Made by a program: the position numbers and the translations under genes. Shown in pieces: positions 38,001 through 51,536 of a stretch of 64,000 nucleotides of DNA. The DNA is taken from positions 355,953 to 419,952 of the forward strand of contig WMCF01000114.1 in the NCBI GenBank assembly GCA_009792885.1. Reading direction: 5' to 3'. The stretch's first letter is position 1, and each line of letters opens with the position of its first letter. Origin of the DNA: Eremophila alpestris peregrina. Its lineage: Eukaryota > Chordata > Aves > Passeriformes > Alaudidae. The notes under the pieces are model-generated. The model did no database searches, was not told the DNA's origin, and worked only from the letters and a program-made list of their open reading frames with translations.

Positions 38001-40453
38001 ACCAGTATCCTGCCTGTTATCACAGCACTGCAGTCCTTTGGCTGTTGCCCTCAAGGATGATGAGCATCATGTGAGCCACTGCAGGGACTTGCTGATGCAG
38101 GGACCTCCCTTTTTCTCTTGTGCATGGAAAAGCTAACTTGCTAGGAAGCACTTTTAGAGGCAACTGCAAGTGTTAGTATTGGGTTTATGCCTCTTTTCAT
38201 GTGTGAAGAAGGCTTGGGAGGACCTCATTGTGTAGCTGCTTCTCTAAATATTTAACTTGCTGGCATCAAGGGTGCTAGCTGTTGCTCCTTACTTCCTCTT
38301 CTGCTGGAAACATGCTAATGTCCTCTCCTCCACTTAAAACCTGATCTTTAATGTGGAAAATGCACCACCCTGTCTTACTTTATGGCTGAGCAACACTTCT
38401 CTCTCCCAGTGTTGTGTTACCTTTAGCATTGCAAACTCTAACACTTGGGCAAGGGTGGTGGAGTTCCAGCAGCCTGCTTGCCTAGGGCCTGCTGGACTTC
38501 TAACCCCAAAGAGGGCAGAGAGCAGCCAAAATCTGCCCAGAAGGTCAAGACAGAGCAGTATGGAGCCTGGAGAGCATTGGCAGGAGTGGGAATGCTCTGC
38601 TGGAGGTAGGTGAATGGAAAAGAAAAAGCATAGCCCATTGCCTTGGGCATCTCTGGCAGCTGCTCTTTTCATGGGGAAGGAAGAAAACTTAAGCTGGAGA
38701 CAGCTTGATTTTTGGTTAGGTGGGATTGGGGTGGAGACTAAAGGATTAAAGAAGCAGCCAGTCCTCCACTGCAAAACTTCTTGTTTTGGTTTTTGTATGG
38801 AAACAAAGAGTTTTTTAGTTCTGTTTTTCTTCTTTGTGCCTCTGTGGAAGTCCTCTACTCGTTGGACAAAGATGTGACTTAGGGTGTGATGCCAGGTGAG
38901 GTGGCTGGATCTCATGTGGATCTGGGAGCCATCCTCTCTGAGGCTGTGGCAGCACAGGCACATCCACGTGCAAAGCACAGACAGTGGGACCACTGGCCTT
39001 GATTGGGTGCTTGCCTTTGGGACAACTGAAATCCGAGGCCAAGCTGACCTTTCAAGCTCAGATACACTTTTTGTGTGGAGATATTCCTTCTCTTAATGAG
39101 CACTGGTAGCACTGAAGCACCTCCTGTTTGTGCCAGAACAAAATCTTGAGCCCCTTCTGAAATGCTCAGAAGTCTTCCTTGTTGAACAGTCAAACCCAGC
39201 CCTCTTTTACTAAGTCTGGTTTCAGACTAGGCAGGCCTGGTTAGGCCTGGCTTGCAAGATGGCAAGGCTGCTAGAGGAGATGGATATTTGAAAACCAGCA
39301 AAGTGATATATTTGGTCTGCGGTATCTGTATCTCTGCCCCCCTCTTCTCAGCAGTTAAATTGTTTTATATGTTAATATTTGAAATGGAAAAGGGACTTTG
39401 CCCTGAAATAGGGAAGTAAGACCAAAAACCATCACACATCCCCTTTATTGCCTCCCTGTTCCCTGTGGCTGTGTGGGAGCCTCTGACCCCCTCCTGCTTT
39501 AGAAAGGGGCAGAGCCTGCCTGTTGGAGCAGAGGGTTTGTTGTGTGTTGGGCACAGATAGGCAGAGGATAGGGATGTGCTTCAGTGTGTTGTGTTCAGGT
39601 TTAGGAGTGGGTTTCCAAGGTGGGTATCCAGGCAAGTGGACACCAGCAGCAAAACCTTTGACTGTGTACTGAAATAGTTTCCCTTCAGGATAATGGGATG
39701 ATGCACATGGAATGGTGTGTGAGACTACCAGGGCAATTCATTCTACTTGTGCTGAAGTGCAGTGTGAACCCATCTGTTTGTTTTGGCTGCAGTTTCATGT
39801 GTGCTTTAGAGAGAGTCCCACCAGTGCTATCAGCTCTGTCAGGGGCTGGGTGTTGGTGTATGTGGCTCTGTGACCTCTCTCTATACGTTGGTGGCCACTT
39901 TGTGTACTCGTGACGTCTCCGTGTGAGGTGCGTGCTGTGGCAGGTGACACTCATCTCAGACACTGCTTGGCACTTGAAGCATTTTGTGGGACGTGTGCAC
40001 AAGCTCTGAAATCCCAGGGTGAGCAGAAAAGGCACGGCATGCAGTGGATCTAGGAGAGATGGGGGGGCGGAAAGCTGACCAAAACTGAAGATAAGGGAAG
40101 GATTTCCAAGAAGGAGGGTTAGTGGAGGATGGAAGGAGAGCTGGTGGTAGGATCTCACCAAGGCAGGAAGGCAGCTCCCTGCTGCTGCACTGTGGGAAAA
40201 GGCCACAAAAATTACAGCATCCCCTTGTGCTGTGTGGATGCTGGAAGGGATGTGAGGAGCCTTAGGGGAAGATTTCCCAGGAGGAAGAGGAGATTCTCGG
40301 AGATGCAGACACAGTAGGAAAGCACCCAGTTCCTCGGAGGTAGCACCTCCAGCCTCCCTCTCCTGCTCCACACAGCGCTGTGCCTCCCTGGGCTTTGAAC
40401 ACAGCTCTTGCTGTGTTCATAACCATGGTTGGTGATGACACTCAGCACCAGCG
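35010..40453. other. Probable intron sequence, nothing recognised
   Basis: No gene recognised. The two longest frames in the window after the sialyltransferase exon lie here on the minus strand (38334-38993, 219 codons, and 39685-40371, 228 codons). Neither has a recognisable domain, and both are overlapped by + strand frames, so I treat them as chance. Confidence 0.45.
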
Positions 40454-40758
40454 CTGCTGCTCGGTGGGATCGGACAGGGCAGGGAGCAGAGCCCGGGGCT
40501 GCTGCTCGGTGGGATCGGGCAGGGAGCAGAGCCCGGGGCCGCTGCTCGGTGGGATCGGACAGGGCAGGAGCAGAGCCCGGGGCCGCTGCTCGGTGGGATC
40601 GGGCAGGGAGCAGAGCCCGGGGCNGAGCCCGGGGCCGCTGCTCGGTGGGATCGGACAGGGCAGGAGCAGAGCCCGGGGCCGCTGCTCGGTGGGATCGGGC
40701 AGGGAGCAGAGCCCGGGGCTGCTGCTCGGTGGGATCGGGCAGGGAGCAGAGCCTGGGG
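40454..40758 (+). repeat. GC-rich minisatellite, seven 40-45 bp units with an N
   Basis: Seven tandem units share the core GCTCGGTGGGATCGG...CAGAGCCCGGGG. Their lengths run 45, 40, 44, 40, then an interruption, then 44, 40, 40. Long units carry GGACAGGGCAGG and short units GGGCAGGG, so the array has an alternating ~84 bp higher-order period. A single N sits at 40624 between two copies of GAGCCCGGGGC, which looks like an assembly join inside the array. Frames stay open through it on both strands because 84 is divisible by three. That is not evidence of coding. Dense G runs make quadruplex formation possible. Confidence 0.95.
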
Positions 40759-40774
40759 CTTTCATCTGCCCTGG

Positions 40775-40792
40775 CAGCAGCAGCAGCAGCAG
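40775..40792 (+). repeat. (CAG)6 trinucleotide repeat
   Basis: Six CAG units just downstream of the minisatellite, still within GC-rich sequence. No coding frame can be shown. Confidence 0.9.
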
Positions 40793-43700
40793 CGCCGTGG
40801 CCACGTCCGAGGCTCTGGGGGAGCCGGCGCCTCCAGACGTGTGTGTGGGGAATTTCTGCTCTGCTCCCCTGCTCTCATGCAAATGATTTTTCGCCTCTTT
40901 GGGCCATAATCTGCCGAGATCTCTGAAAGAGCTCTGATGTTTAGTCAGCTTTTAAGGACCTCCCAAAAATGGCATGGGAGATTTGCTGCACGTTTCTGAA
41001 GCACTTGTGCTTCCCCTGTTTAAAATAGGGGAATGCTGTACAGAGATCCAGACAAGATAAAGAACCTATGAACTGCGGCTGGCTTACAATTTTTAGTCTT
41101 TTACTTCGGAGAAAATACCCTTAAATTGCTGTTCAAGCAGATTTTAGAAAATATTCATCAGTCTGATGCATTTTAACCAGTAATTTCTATATTTGTTACT
41201 TTGGAGTGAGGAAGGAAAATTCAGAGCCAACACCATGTGAAAGTAATTTCCCTTGACAACATACAACTCTAGCCTACATGCATGTTGGACTAATGAAAAA
41301 GCTTTTATTTCTGAAATGTCACTGTATTATGAATGCATTATTTCTTAACTCAAAAATAGATGAGGCAATGTATGTAAATATAAGTGTATGTATTCATTAT
41401 GAGTCCAAGAGAGCATACATTTTTCAGTGGAACAGAACCACTTCAGCTGAATTGGCCTGATTCTTCAAAAATAGTTAGGAAAAAGCCCAAAACCCAAACC
41501 CACAAACTAAAAGACCAGTGAAATGCAAATTAAACATCCTAAAATAGTTTAAGACAACTTTGCTAGGCTGCTCTGCTGTTTTTCTTTGCATTAATACTAA
41601 AGTGTTTTGGTTCTTCCTACATCAGAGGAGTTATTCTAACCAGCATACCCAGGGCTTGAGAATGCTCTTCCAGTTTAGCCTCAGGGGATACTGGTATGAC
41701 AGCATGAGGAGGGAAGAGAAATTGTGTGCCTCAGGAGATATCCAGGACTTTTCACCTTCAGATGCCTGTGCAAGCTTAAAATGTAGTATGATAGCAGCCA
41801 AGTTCTCATCCTGTTAACCTGGAGGGGAGTTTGTGGAGGGGAGAGTGAGGTACATTGCTGTCAAGGATCCTTTTGTCAGGAAAAGGAATGAAAGGGAAGA
41901 CGAAGGGTCACTGGCATTTCCATCTGAAGTGCTTAAAAACTTGTCCCTTAGCAGTGTATTGGAGTGAAGGTAGGCAAATTTGTTTAAATAAAATTAATGA
42001 GTAACTTTTAAGCTAAAACTTGGTCTAAGCCAGATCAAAAGTCAGCCTTGTTTAATATTCAGTGAACTTTAAGCCCAGTGCTTTTCCACTTTGAGCTTGG
42101 ATTGGATGTTGAGCAGCAAGAAGAAATGGCCTTGTGCTAGAGGTGGCATCAGATCCTCTCAGTCTGGAACACTGTGGGATGTTGTGGCAGAGAGTAAGAT
42201 CACTGCTGTTGGGAACACCCAACAGCTCTTGCTCTAAAGCAGTTAGGTATGGTGTCTCTCCAGGGTGTCCTGGGAGTCACCCCAGCAGCTGGCAGCCACC
42301 ACCAGCACGTGGAGCATCTCTGCTGCATTTCTGCAGGTTCCTTGTCTGCACAGGGCTTCATCCATTCCAGGCATGACAGATGCCTCACTTCTGTGTCTGT
42401 GTCTTTAGGAAGGAGGAGGAAGTCTGGTGTTGTTGTGTCTGGGTGGCACTGGGTGGCCAGAAGGAGCTGTGTGTGCTTGTGAGCAGGAGTCCAGCCCTTC
42501 GCAATAACATCCTCCTCCCATTCCTCCTTGTATCATCCTTCCTCTCATATCCCATCCCAGCAAAGGGCTGGCTGGTTGTAGAAGATGAGGACCTTTCCTT
42601 GCTCTGGGAGGCTCAGAGAGCTTTTTTAATTCTTATGGCCTCTTTCTAAGACTGCAGAAACATGTTGTACTAAAGGCAGTATGAGAGCCAATATTGAATG
42701 GAGGAAATACAAAAGGTGTCTGGTACCTCCTTTACTGCTTTAGGGAGTAACTTCTGTTTTTGTTGGAATTATCTGTCTAGATCTCTCAAAGTCCCATGTA
42801 CATGAAATGTCTTAAATACCAGAGGGCAGAAAGCTGCCTGCTTCAAGGAGTGGGGATGTGGTTCAGGTCCATGATGGATCCATCCACTTGTCATCTGCAA
42901 GCTCTGCTGCCAGTCTTGGTTCTGAAGTGCTGACTGGAGGAAGTGAGTGATGTTTTTGGGGGCGGGAGCTGGGTAGTGCTTTCCAGGCTTTACACGTGGT
43001 TTTCTGATGGTGAAGAAAGCAGGCTGAAAACACTTGGAGGAGGTGATTAAAAGACATTAAAGTGACTTTTATTGCCTTCTTGGCTCTCAGAGCCCCAGTA
43101 AGCTTTACATGTGTTTCAAGCATGGTGTTTTTCTCCCTTCAGCAACTGTGTTGATTTGTTGTGTTTCAGATTAATTTGTGCCATGCCTGTAGCAACACTG
43201 ATCCATCACTGAGATGCTGTCAGGGTGTGTAAGTGGGGAAGAAAACAGGAATTCTTTGGCTGTGATATGTGTGGCACCATGGAGCTGCCAGATGGGTGGT
43301 GTGCTCTGTTTGGGAGCTTACAGCTGGAGGTGGTGCTGGGCTTTGCCAGTCCTCCATCCCACCAAAGAATGGGCATTGCACTTCAGAGAGGCACCTGTTT
43401 GTTCCTGCCAAGTATTCTCCATGCTGGATCCTTCAGCACAGGACATAATCTTGGGTTTGGGCAGGAGGTACTGCTGACCTGCTTTTCTTTCCTTTCCTAA
43501 GCATCTGTGAGGATGCTGAGGGACGAAAATAGCAAGGAGATTTCAAATGCAGGTTTTCTCAGGAAGGTTGCATTAGTGTTTTCAGTTCTTCTAAATATGT
43601 ACGTGAAACTTTGAGGGTGGAGGAGTGTCTTAAGCTCTTTAAACATCTTTGAATATGTCTAGGCACCTAGTTTTGTACTATACACGTATATTGCCTATGG

Positions 43701-46700
43701 TTTATACAATTGAATTGTATTTAGGCAAGGTTGCTTCCCTGGCAATGTTTTTGTGGGCTTATTGACAGATATATTTGAAATGCTGATAGATAGAGAGCCA
43801 TAGTGTTCCCAGACAAACGTGTTTGTAAAACAGGGCAGTAGTTGCTGTTACTGCTGAAGTTCAGCCACACCAAGAGCTCTCTGTGTGAATATGTGACTTG
43901 ATGTGCTTTGGCAAAAGATATTTGACATCTGCTATGCAGATATTCTGACTTTTGAGAACCTGGCTGATGCTTCAACAAAGGATATCCAGATTCTTGGGGT
44001 ACATTGATTCCTGTGTATCTGCTGCCTTGGCTGCTCTGCTGCAGCCTGACACTGAGCTTGGACCCGGGCTTTCTCAACAACTTGTGTTGAGTTACACCTG
44101 CATTTCCTCTGGTCATTCCACTCTCAGTGGAAATGATGATGTGTGCTAGAAGCGGCACCAATTAAGCTTTCCTATTGCTGTGGTTATGAAGACCAAAACC
44201 AAGTGGTTTTGATTTGTGGAAAGACATCTGATTATCATAACTCAGGTTTTTTTCTGCCTCTGTTCTTATCAGAGACAAAATAATTAACTCTAATTTTGAA
44301 GTTTCCATTTGTCCTCCATGCCTTAAGTTCTTGCATAAAAAGGAACTGCTTTGATTTTTTGCTGGATAAATAATAGAACTGCTTGGTACATTATTATTTT
44401 TTACAATTTCTCTGGTAGTTATTTCCGTTTTTGGGTTTTAGTGCTGTTTTTTCTAATGCTCTCTTAGTTGCCATCAAGACCTGCCTTTTTTCAGCACCTG
44501 ATACTTTTTGATAAACAGTCTTCAGAGCTGTATGTGTCTTTGCATTATAAAATACAGATTTCTTAGGGAAAATCAATTTATTTGAAATGCAACACAGGAA
44601 GTGTTTTGCTTAACATAGAGTAGTTTAGGTAGGGCTTTCTGAAGTCAATGGCCAGAACTGAGACTTTGCTTCTTTCTTCCAGTGAAGTTGTTGAGGTAAG
44701 AACACTGCTGTTTGTAGAGTGCCAGCCCTGCCATTCCCAACAGGGATGAACTCTTGGTATGTAGAGAAAAATAAATCTTGGCAGTGCTATTGGACTGAAA
44801 ACCAGCATTGGTAGATCCAGACTTGTGCAAGTTTATTTCATTTAGTGAAAGACTAAGTCTTAGGTTTAACTGAATTATAGTCTTTGAGTAAGTTGTGAAG
44901 AGTTACTGCATTGTCCTTGAGACAGAAAGGCATTGTCCCCACCTGCAAAGGGCTGCTGTCAGACACATTATCCTGAGGGGTTGTGTTTCTGCAGCTGGCA
45001 CCCAGGGAGTTTTACTGTCCTGGGGCCACAGAACACTAATTACATGTCCTGGCACGCAGCAATATTTGCAGAGGTTGTAAAGTGCTGACCTGCCACACCC
45101 TGTTAATTTCAAATAAAGAAGCATCCCCGTTCATTCTGAAGGATAAACGTCACAGAGGAACACATACTTGGGGGAAATTATTTGAAGGTGTAATGTTCCA
45201 TGTAAAGTAAATAGTCACAAATGAGCAATTGCATCCTGGCCTTTGAAGCTGGGCAGGGTGGGGGGACTTTTGCTGTTGGTTTCAGTGTGGGAATGGCTGT
45301 GATAAAACTGACCAATGACTAAATCCTCACTTGTAAAGCCCTGACACTGGGGCTCTGGGTACAGAAGGAAAACCAGCATTTTCAGGAGTTGGTGCTGTTC
45401 ATGCATGTACTTTTCTCCAACTGAAGGTGAAACTGGCACTTCTAGAAATGGGAAAGGTTTCTTACTAAGAGGGGTCTCCAGGAATCTTGCTGAGTGAGAC
45501 TCCCATGGGCATGTGCCCATCAGGAAATGGCTTCTGTGCTGAGCTGCACTGAGAGCTGCCATGGTGGCCACCTGGCAGACTGCATCCAAGTGGGAGCATG
45601 CTGCAGGAGAGCAGAGCTGGAGCATGCAGACACCCCATGCAGGTGGGGGTCTCTTTCCTATCCATTGCTGTTAAAAAGGAATATTCAGCAGGTGTCTGTC
45701 TGTGGGGTAGGAAGGGGGGTTTTGTAAGGGAGGAGTGCTGGTCCCACAGCTGAGGGGTTGGCCCTGCTGTGGAGTTCATAAACATGCTGTCCCTCTGGGC
45801 CAGTAACCCACCAAGGAGGGTGCTGAGCATGGGCCACTGCATTCACTCTTCATTTGGCTCAGTATATCTCATAACTGGAATCCATTTCATGGACCACTAA
45901 AAGCACCCTCTATAGCAAGACTAAAATGAAAACCTATGATTAGATAAAGTGCTGATAAATCTAATATCCTGGACTGATGTGGCATCCTGTGACTCAGAAA
46001 GCAGTTTTAACATCTATTATTATTATTATTATTATTTAGAATACTTTCATGGTAAAACTCTTAATACATGTATACCATGGTTAAGGTACTAGTTCCATAT
46101 GAAATACTTATTATATAATTATTATATATAAAAAAGCTGTTTCCTTTTAATGAGGCCTGAAGGGGAGGCAGAGTGTTGCTAGGCACAGCCACCCTCCAAA
46201 ACCAACATGGCACATAGAAAAGAGCAGGAGTAAAGGGCTGACATGGTCAGAAATAAAGGCTTCTGACTTGTATTAAACCCCAATGTTTGTTGACATGTAA
46301 AAAACAACGTGAAACACACGCTCAAACTTTCCCCTGTGCCTCTCCCCAGAATCTGCCTCTCCTGTTCTCCTGGGAGGATTTTTTTTTTCATCTCTGACAG
46401 CAGCATATTTTCACTGGCACATGCAGAGATTTTTAATGTAGTCAGGACTAATGTATGATTCATTTCATTAGAAGTGACCTGTATAGCTCCTCAATGTGTC
46501 ACTTGAAATTTAATAGTGTAAAATACTTTTTTTTCCCCCCCTCAAATCTCTATGCAAAGTTTCCTCATTCTCCCCTTTCTGTTTTGTTCTGTTTGGTGGC
46601 ATTGGAAACATCTAAATGTATGGCACAACAGATGTTTTATTTTCACAGCACAGTGATATTTTGGAAAGAAACCAAGAATTGCTAGAAGCAAGCCTTCCCT

Positions 46701-49700
46701 GCTTATATATTTACAAAATTATGATACAGTTGAATTAACAGGCTGGGCTAAATAAGATATCAGATTTGAAACTTGGCTCCAGAGGGACAGACCTTTAGCT
46801 TGGAAAATGTTTTATCACCTTACATCTGGTGTATCCAGCATGTGGGAAGTGTAGCTTTTTCAGTTGCAAAATGGCATGAGCATAGTTTGTTTATTACTAT
46901 TAAGGATCTTGACAAATATTTTTTCCTCAGGACAGGCATAGGAGATTTTAAGAGCAGATACAGTTTTGAGGTTACTATTTGAATCCAGTTTTTTTCTCAT
47001 CTTAGATTTCCTTGAGTATGTTATTTTGAACAGAAGAATTCCTGCCCTACATTTCCGTATCTTTCCTTTTTTCCACACACATGGGGACTGATTCAGCCTC
47101 TGGCACCAGCCACTGCTCTTTTCAGAGATGCTTTACAGAGGGTGTTGGGTGGAGGAAAGAATTAGCATTGAGAATGTACCAAAAAAAAAGAATAGGAAGG
47201 TGTAGTTAAGTATAAATTGTTCATATAGGGCAGCATAAAAACATTCAAAAATACACCAGCAAAAGCTGGGAACAAAGCTTTCCTAATTTGTGAGTAGGCA
47301 CGGCATAATTGTGGGTGCAGATGGAAATGCATAAATGAAGGAAATTTGGAAAGAAATGTAAATGCTCTGACTTTAAATATGAAATAGTTATCACATTATC
47401 TAAAAAAAAAAATTGAGGAACAACTTGCTAAAGTAAGAAGCTTTTGTGCATCCATCAGAGAGAAGAAAACTGCAGCTGAATGATGCTGATGTGTGAATGG
47501 CAGGACCAGGAGAGGTGAGGTAGACCAGGTGGATGTGATTCCTGCATATCCTGTAATCCCCAGGGGTTACATCTCTCAAGTCATCATTTAAATTAAATTA
47601 AAGGTGTTACTTGACATGGTTATGTTTCAGAGGGACTCTGGTAGGATCCATTGCTTCAGGCCAGTAAACACAATAAAAACAACACCTGTAGAATATGTAA
47701 GAACTAATGAAGAAGTCTCATCATATATTTGCAGAAGAGTCACATTTTGGATCTGTCTGCCTATTTCCTCTTGCATTTTCAGAAGGTCATGAACATGGAC
47801 AGAGGGAGACCTTGAATTTTCAAGGTTTTGGTGAGATTGCTCACCAGGAGCCTCAGAAAAAGCCCCTCTAAACAGTCGTGAGATGAGATGGTTTCTGTCC
47901 TGGATTAGTGGCTTCCTGGCCGGTAGGAAAGCAAGTTGTCACAACATCACAGAAGTCCCTCAGGGATTTTCTGGGATCCCCACTCTCGAATACTGATAAG
48001 GGATCGGTAGAGGAGAGGAGGAAGGGCTGAGTTCTGAGCTGTCTTTGTCACCAGAGGGGCTGCTGGAACCAGGGGAATCCCTGAGCAGCTGCAGAGGGGT
48101 CTGGTGATCCTGGGTGCCTGGGCAGCACAGGGACAAAGGAAGCTTCTGCTAGCGGGGTAAGGTAATGCTCCTTCAGATGGAATTATTCCTGCTCTGCACC
48201 AGGAGCAGCTTGCAAAATATCCTGAAGTCATTGCAGACTCTGTGGAGGTCAGGGCTCAGAAGTGGTCAGGAAAGGAAATAAAGGGAGGAAGTTTCACAGG
48301 GAGAACAAACCAACCCCATTGTTGTGGTGCTGCGGGACCATGTGGTGGGTGCGTGTTCAGCTGCGGTGCGTGGTGTGCCTGCCTGGAGGGATGGCCACGC
48401 CCTGCTGACCGTGCTGGGAGGTTGACCAAGAGCATCTGAAGTATGGAGAGGGTGCTGTGCAAGGAGGAGTTGGAACAAGTGGGACAGAGGCTGGAAAAAC
48501 AGAGAGAGGAGGGGCTGTCAGTGCACTGTGTGCAACTGCAGAGTTCATTGCCTCGGGCTGTTTGGGAAATGTGAGTGGTTTCAAGAACCAATTAAACAAA
48601 TGTGCAGAGGATGGGCATTGGTACAGCTGATGACACAACTTTTGGGAAGCTGTGTGCATTTCCTGGAAGAAACATATTCATACCTTTGTCCATATTTGTG
48701 TGGTTTGTCTGTGTACGGCTGTCGGGCGCTACAGGAGACAGGTAAGGGATGTTTGAGATGAGGATACTTGTTAGCAGTTTTGGGGTAAATCTGCTGTGGG
48801 ATGTGGAAATCAGGATTGCTGGGTGTTCTCTGCCGTGGCATTGAACAGCTGCAGCTCCCTGGGCAGACAGCAGCTTCTGGGACACCAGAGGGGCAGGATT
48901 TTAACACTCTTGTGCACTTACCTGGTTAGGACCTGAGACCACCGAGATAATTGGATAATGAAGGTTAAGTATAAGAGTGTGTGGACAGAATGTAATTCCC
49001 TGACTGCTTTGAAGATATCACATCCCTCACTTTGAACAGGATTAATTTACCCTCGGAGGACTTGCTGTGTGGGCTTAACCTGCCAGCCAGTGCTGTACCC
49101 TACAGCTGTGTCAGGTTCTGGGTTTCAAGGAGACAGCTATTTGTTTAAGTATTTTTCTAGGTTTGGGGAATTCTTTTTTGTCCTTTCTTTCCTCATACTC
49201 ATAGCTGACACTTTGTGTTTTGTGTATGTGGGAAGCTTCCAACACCTTTGGAAAAATACCTTTGTACTGACCACTGCCAGCCAGAAGTGCACACAGGTGC
49301 CACTTGTGGACTATCCTACTTTGCCAGGAAGAGCAGATGCTTTCCTTCACAACAGAGGTTTGGTGGCAGAATGCTTGAGAGGGACCCCATGTTAGGGCAC
49401 TGCTTGTGCAAATAAAATAAAATCCTACAATTTGAAGTAGTAATAATAATTAAGCTGAATTGCAAAGTATCCATGGGGAACAGATGGTACCTTGAAATGT
49501 TGTGGGTCTGCTATAACATGTTTGTAGAGCTTACTTTGCCAGCTTAAAAATCAAGGCAAACTGTTCACATTGCAGCAGTGTGTACAGTCAAAGGTGGGGC
49601 TAATTTGTGCAGAAGGTGAGTTTTTCCAGCTGCCTTTGAGTGGCCTGGAAAGGAGAGGGGTTGTTGTGACTTGCTGGGCATCCTGTGCTGCGCACCACCA

Positions 49701-51408
49701 CAAGAAGTGTCCCAGCAGGAGCTTGCAGAGAGCTGTAAAGTTATTTCACTGTAATGAACCTGCCTCCCTTCTGGATGATTCAAGTGTGAGGAGCAAAAGC
49801 TGATGGTTACAGAGATGTGCCTGCTGTCACCTGTGCCTGGAAACCCCTCAGAAGGCATTTTTGAAGTCAAAAGCAGGGCAGAGTCCTGCAGGGCCTGGAG
49901 CAAAGAGCTCTGCTCTGCAGGAAGGTAGGCTCTGGGCACCTTCGACAGTGCTGAAGCTCTGTCCTCCCTGCACAGAAAGTCTTAGTTGAGTTTTCTGGAA
50001 GCCAGATCCTTGCCCCTTGCAAAGGGATACCAGTGTGAGTGAGGTCAGGCTGGGGGCTACATGGAGCGTGGTCAGAGGGAGGTGTCTCCGAGCCCGGCAC
50101 TCAGCTGACACTGGACAGCTCTGTGTTGGTGTTCCTTTGGATTTGGGAGGTGTTGCTGTGTGTGTGGTTTGCCAGCAGAGCCCTGACGGTGTGGAGGCTG
50201 GCTCAGCACTGCTTTCCCCATCAGCAAATGGCTTTGCCTCCGTGTGGTGCTTTTTGTTCTCTGTGGCCCCGGGCAGGCCCCGAGGGAGCCGTCCCTGGAG
50301 GGTCCCAGCTGCAGAGGGGATGGCAGGAGGCAGCAGGGAGCCTCTGAGAGACCACAGCAGGAGAGGAAACACAAACAGCATGGGGAACCTTACTCCTCAC
50401 AAACCAGAGCGCAGCGTGTGCTGCATCCCCTCCCCACCGCTCCAGACTGCTGGACCTCTCCTGGTTCAAAACGACTTCAGTGTGCCCTCCTAGTACATTT
50501 AAATAAATGAAAATTTACAGTCTGTCAGGGCAGGGGAAATAATTTCAATAAAAGCTGGAATTACTTGTGTTTCTTGAATATTTTTGTTGTTGTTTAAGAA
50601 CTGGGGGTACAGCAATATTGGCTTTTTCATTGGGGAGTGCTCTATAAAAAATAATTTTGTTCCTTAATAAAGTTAAAATAGAAGTTGTCAGCATTAGAAT
50701 GCTTTAATAATTTAGTATTTAGTCCTGTAAAGGATAGTGTTTGTCATTTAGCTCATGTGGCATTTTATTGACTCAGACTTCCTGTAAAAGCAAGCTACTT
50801 TCTTGATTTCTCAGCGAATACTGTCAAATCTTTTGCTGCATTTCATTGGCAGAGTGAAACTGTATACTGTAAAGCACATTTATCTATTTTGTGAAGATTT
50901 ATGGATAAAGATATGTTTTATAAAGCAGCTTTCCATGCATCTTGTTCCAAAAAAGCAGGGAGTCTTCTCTGCCTGAATTACTCAAGGATATGCAGTAAGA
51001 TATTTCGCTAGGAAAAGTTAGCTTTTTCTTTCTTTTCCCCTGTTCATTGTGTTAAGCACCAGCATCAGTTATTTCCTTCACTGTATTATGGGTGTATCCA
51101 GTGCTCAGGGTGGATCTGGTTGCTCTGGTGGGACCAAGATCAGGCAGCCTGTGAGCTGGTGTCTGCTCTAGCTGAGAGCAGATTTCAGACAAAGAAGGAA
51201 GATGCCCGTTTTGAGTGGGCATTTAGGGATTAAAAATGGTGATGTGGTGTTAATGTGTTTGCTGCTGTCCTTCCAGGCCTTGGTAACAGCTCCTTTGCGA
51301 CCACGGGGCTTATCTGAGGCAATTCTTGCTCATCCCTAGAACTTTGAGGGTTTTCCTAAATAGGTTTTCTTTTTTCCTCTCTCTTTACTTTTTTTTTTTT
51401 TTTCCCAG
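40793..51408. other. 10.6 kb probable intron, nothing recognised but simple repeats
   Basis: No gene or classifiable mobile element. The stretch 41000-41460 is AT-rich and looks evenly complex. A short AT-rich palindromic run (TATATAATTATTATATATA-like) lies near 46110-46130. Several frames of 100-177 codons are unsupported. The 177-codon minus-strand frame at 49848-50381 is mirrored by a 158-codon + frame. Confidence 0.45.
46015..46037 (+). repeat. (TAT)n microsatellite
   Basis: About seven uninterrupted TAT/ATT units. Confidence 0.95.
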
Positions 51409-51536
51409 GTATTCCTTGAACTCTTCAGCACATCACAGAACTGTTGTATTTTGGGATATCCTGCTTAAGCCCTTGGAGGAAAATCTGCCAACAGACAAAA
51501 ATGACTTGAGTTGGAGAGCTGCTGCTTTATCCACAG
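51409..51536 (+). other. ST6GAL1: Candidate noncoding exon upstream of ST6GAL1 coding exon
   Basis: A long pyrimidine tract ending TTTCCCAG at 51408 is a strong acceptor, and CCACAG|GTAGTG after 51536 is a good donor. The 128-base segment lies 1.1 kb upstream of the acceptor of the first coding exon, on the same strand. As a 5' UTR exon it would add a minimal upstream ORF: ATG at 51501, one codon, then TGA at 51507. The alternative is chance, since T-rich tracts often mimic acceptors. I saw no matching frame from a known protein. Confidence 0.35.

Noticed and set aside
38334..38993. 219-codon minus-strand open frame
   Set aside because: No recognisable domain, no splice or promoter context, and + strand frames overlap it. 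Its Cys/Ser/His-rich, low-complexity make-up fits a chance frame.
39685..40371. 228-codon minus-strand open frame, the longest in the window
   Set aside because: No known family signature, overlapped by frames on the other strand, and its composition follows the local GC content. Would be reconsidered if RNA-seq or protein homology supported it.
40380..40926. Long frames through the minisatellite on both strands
   Set aside because: They are open only because the repeat period is a multiple of three and free of stops. The three overlapping repetitive translations are an artefact.
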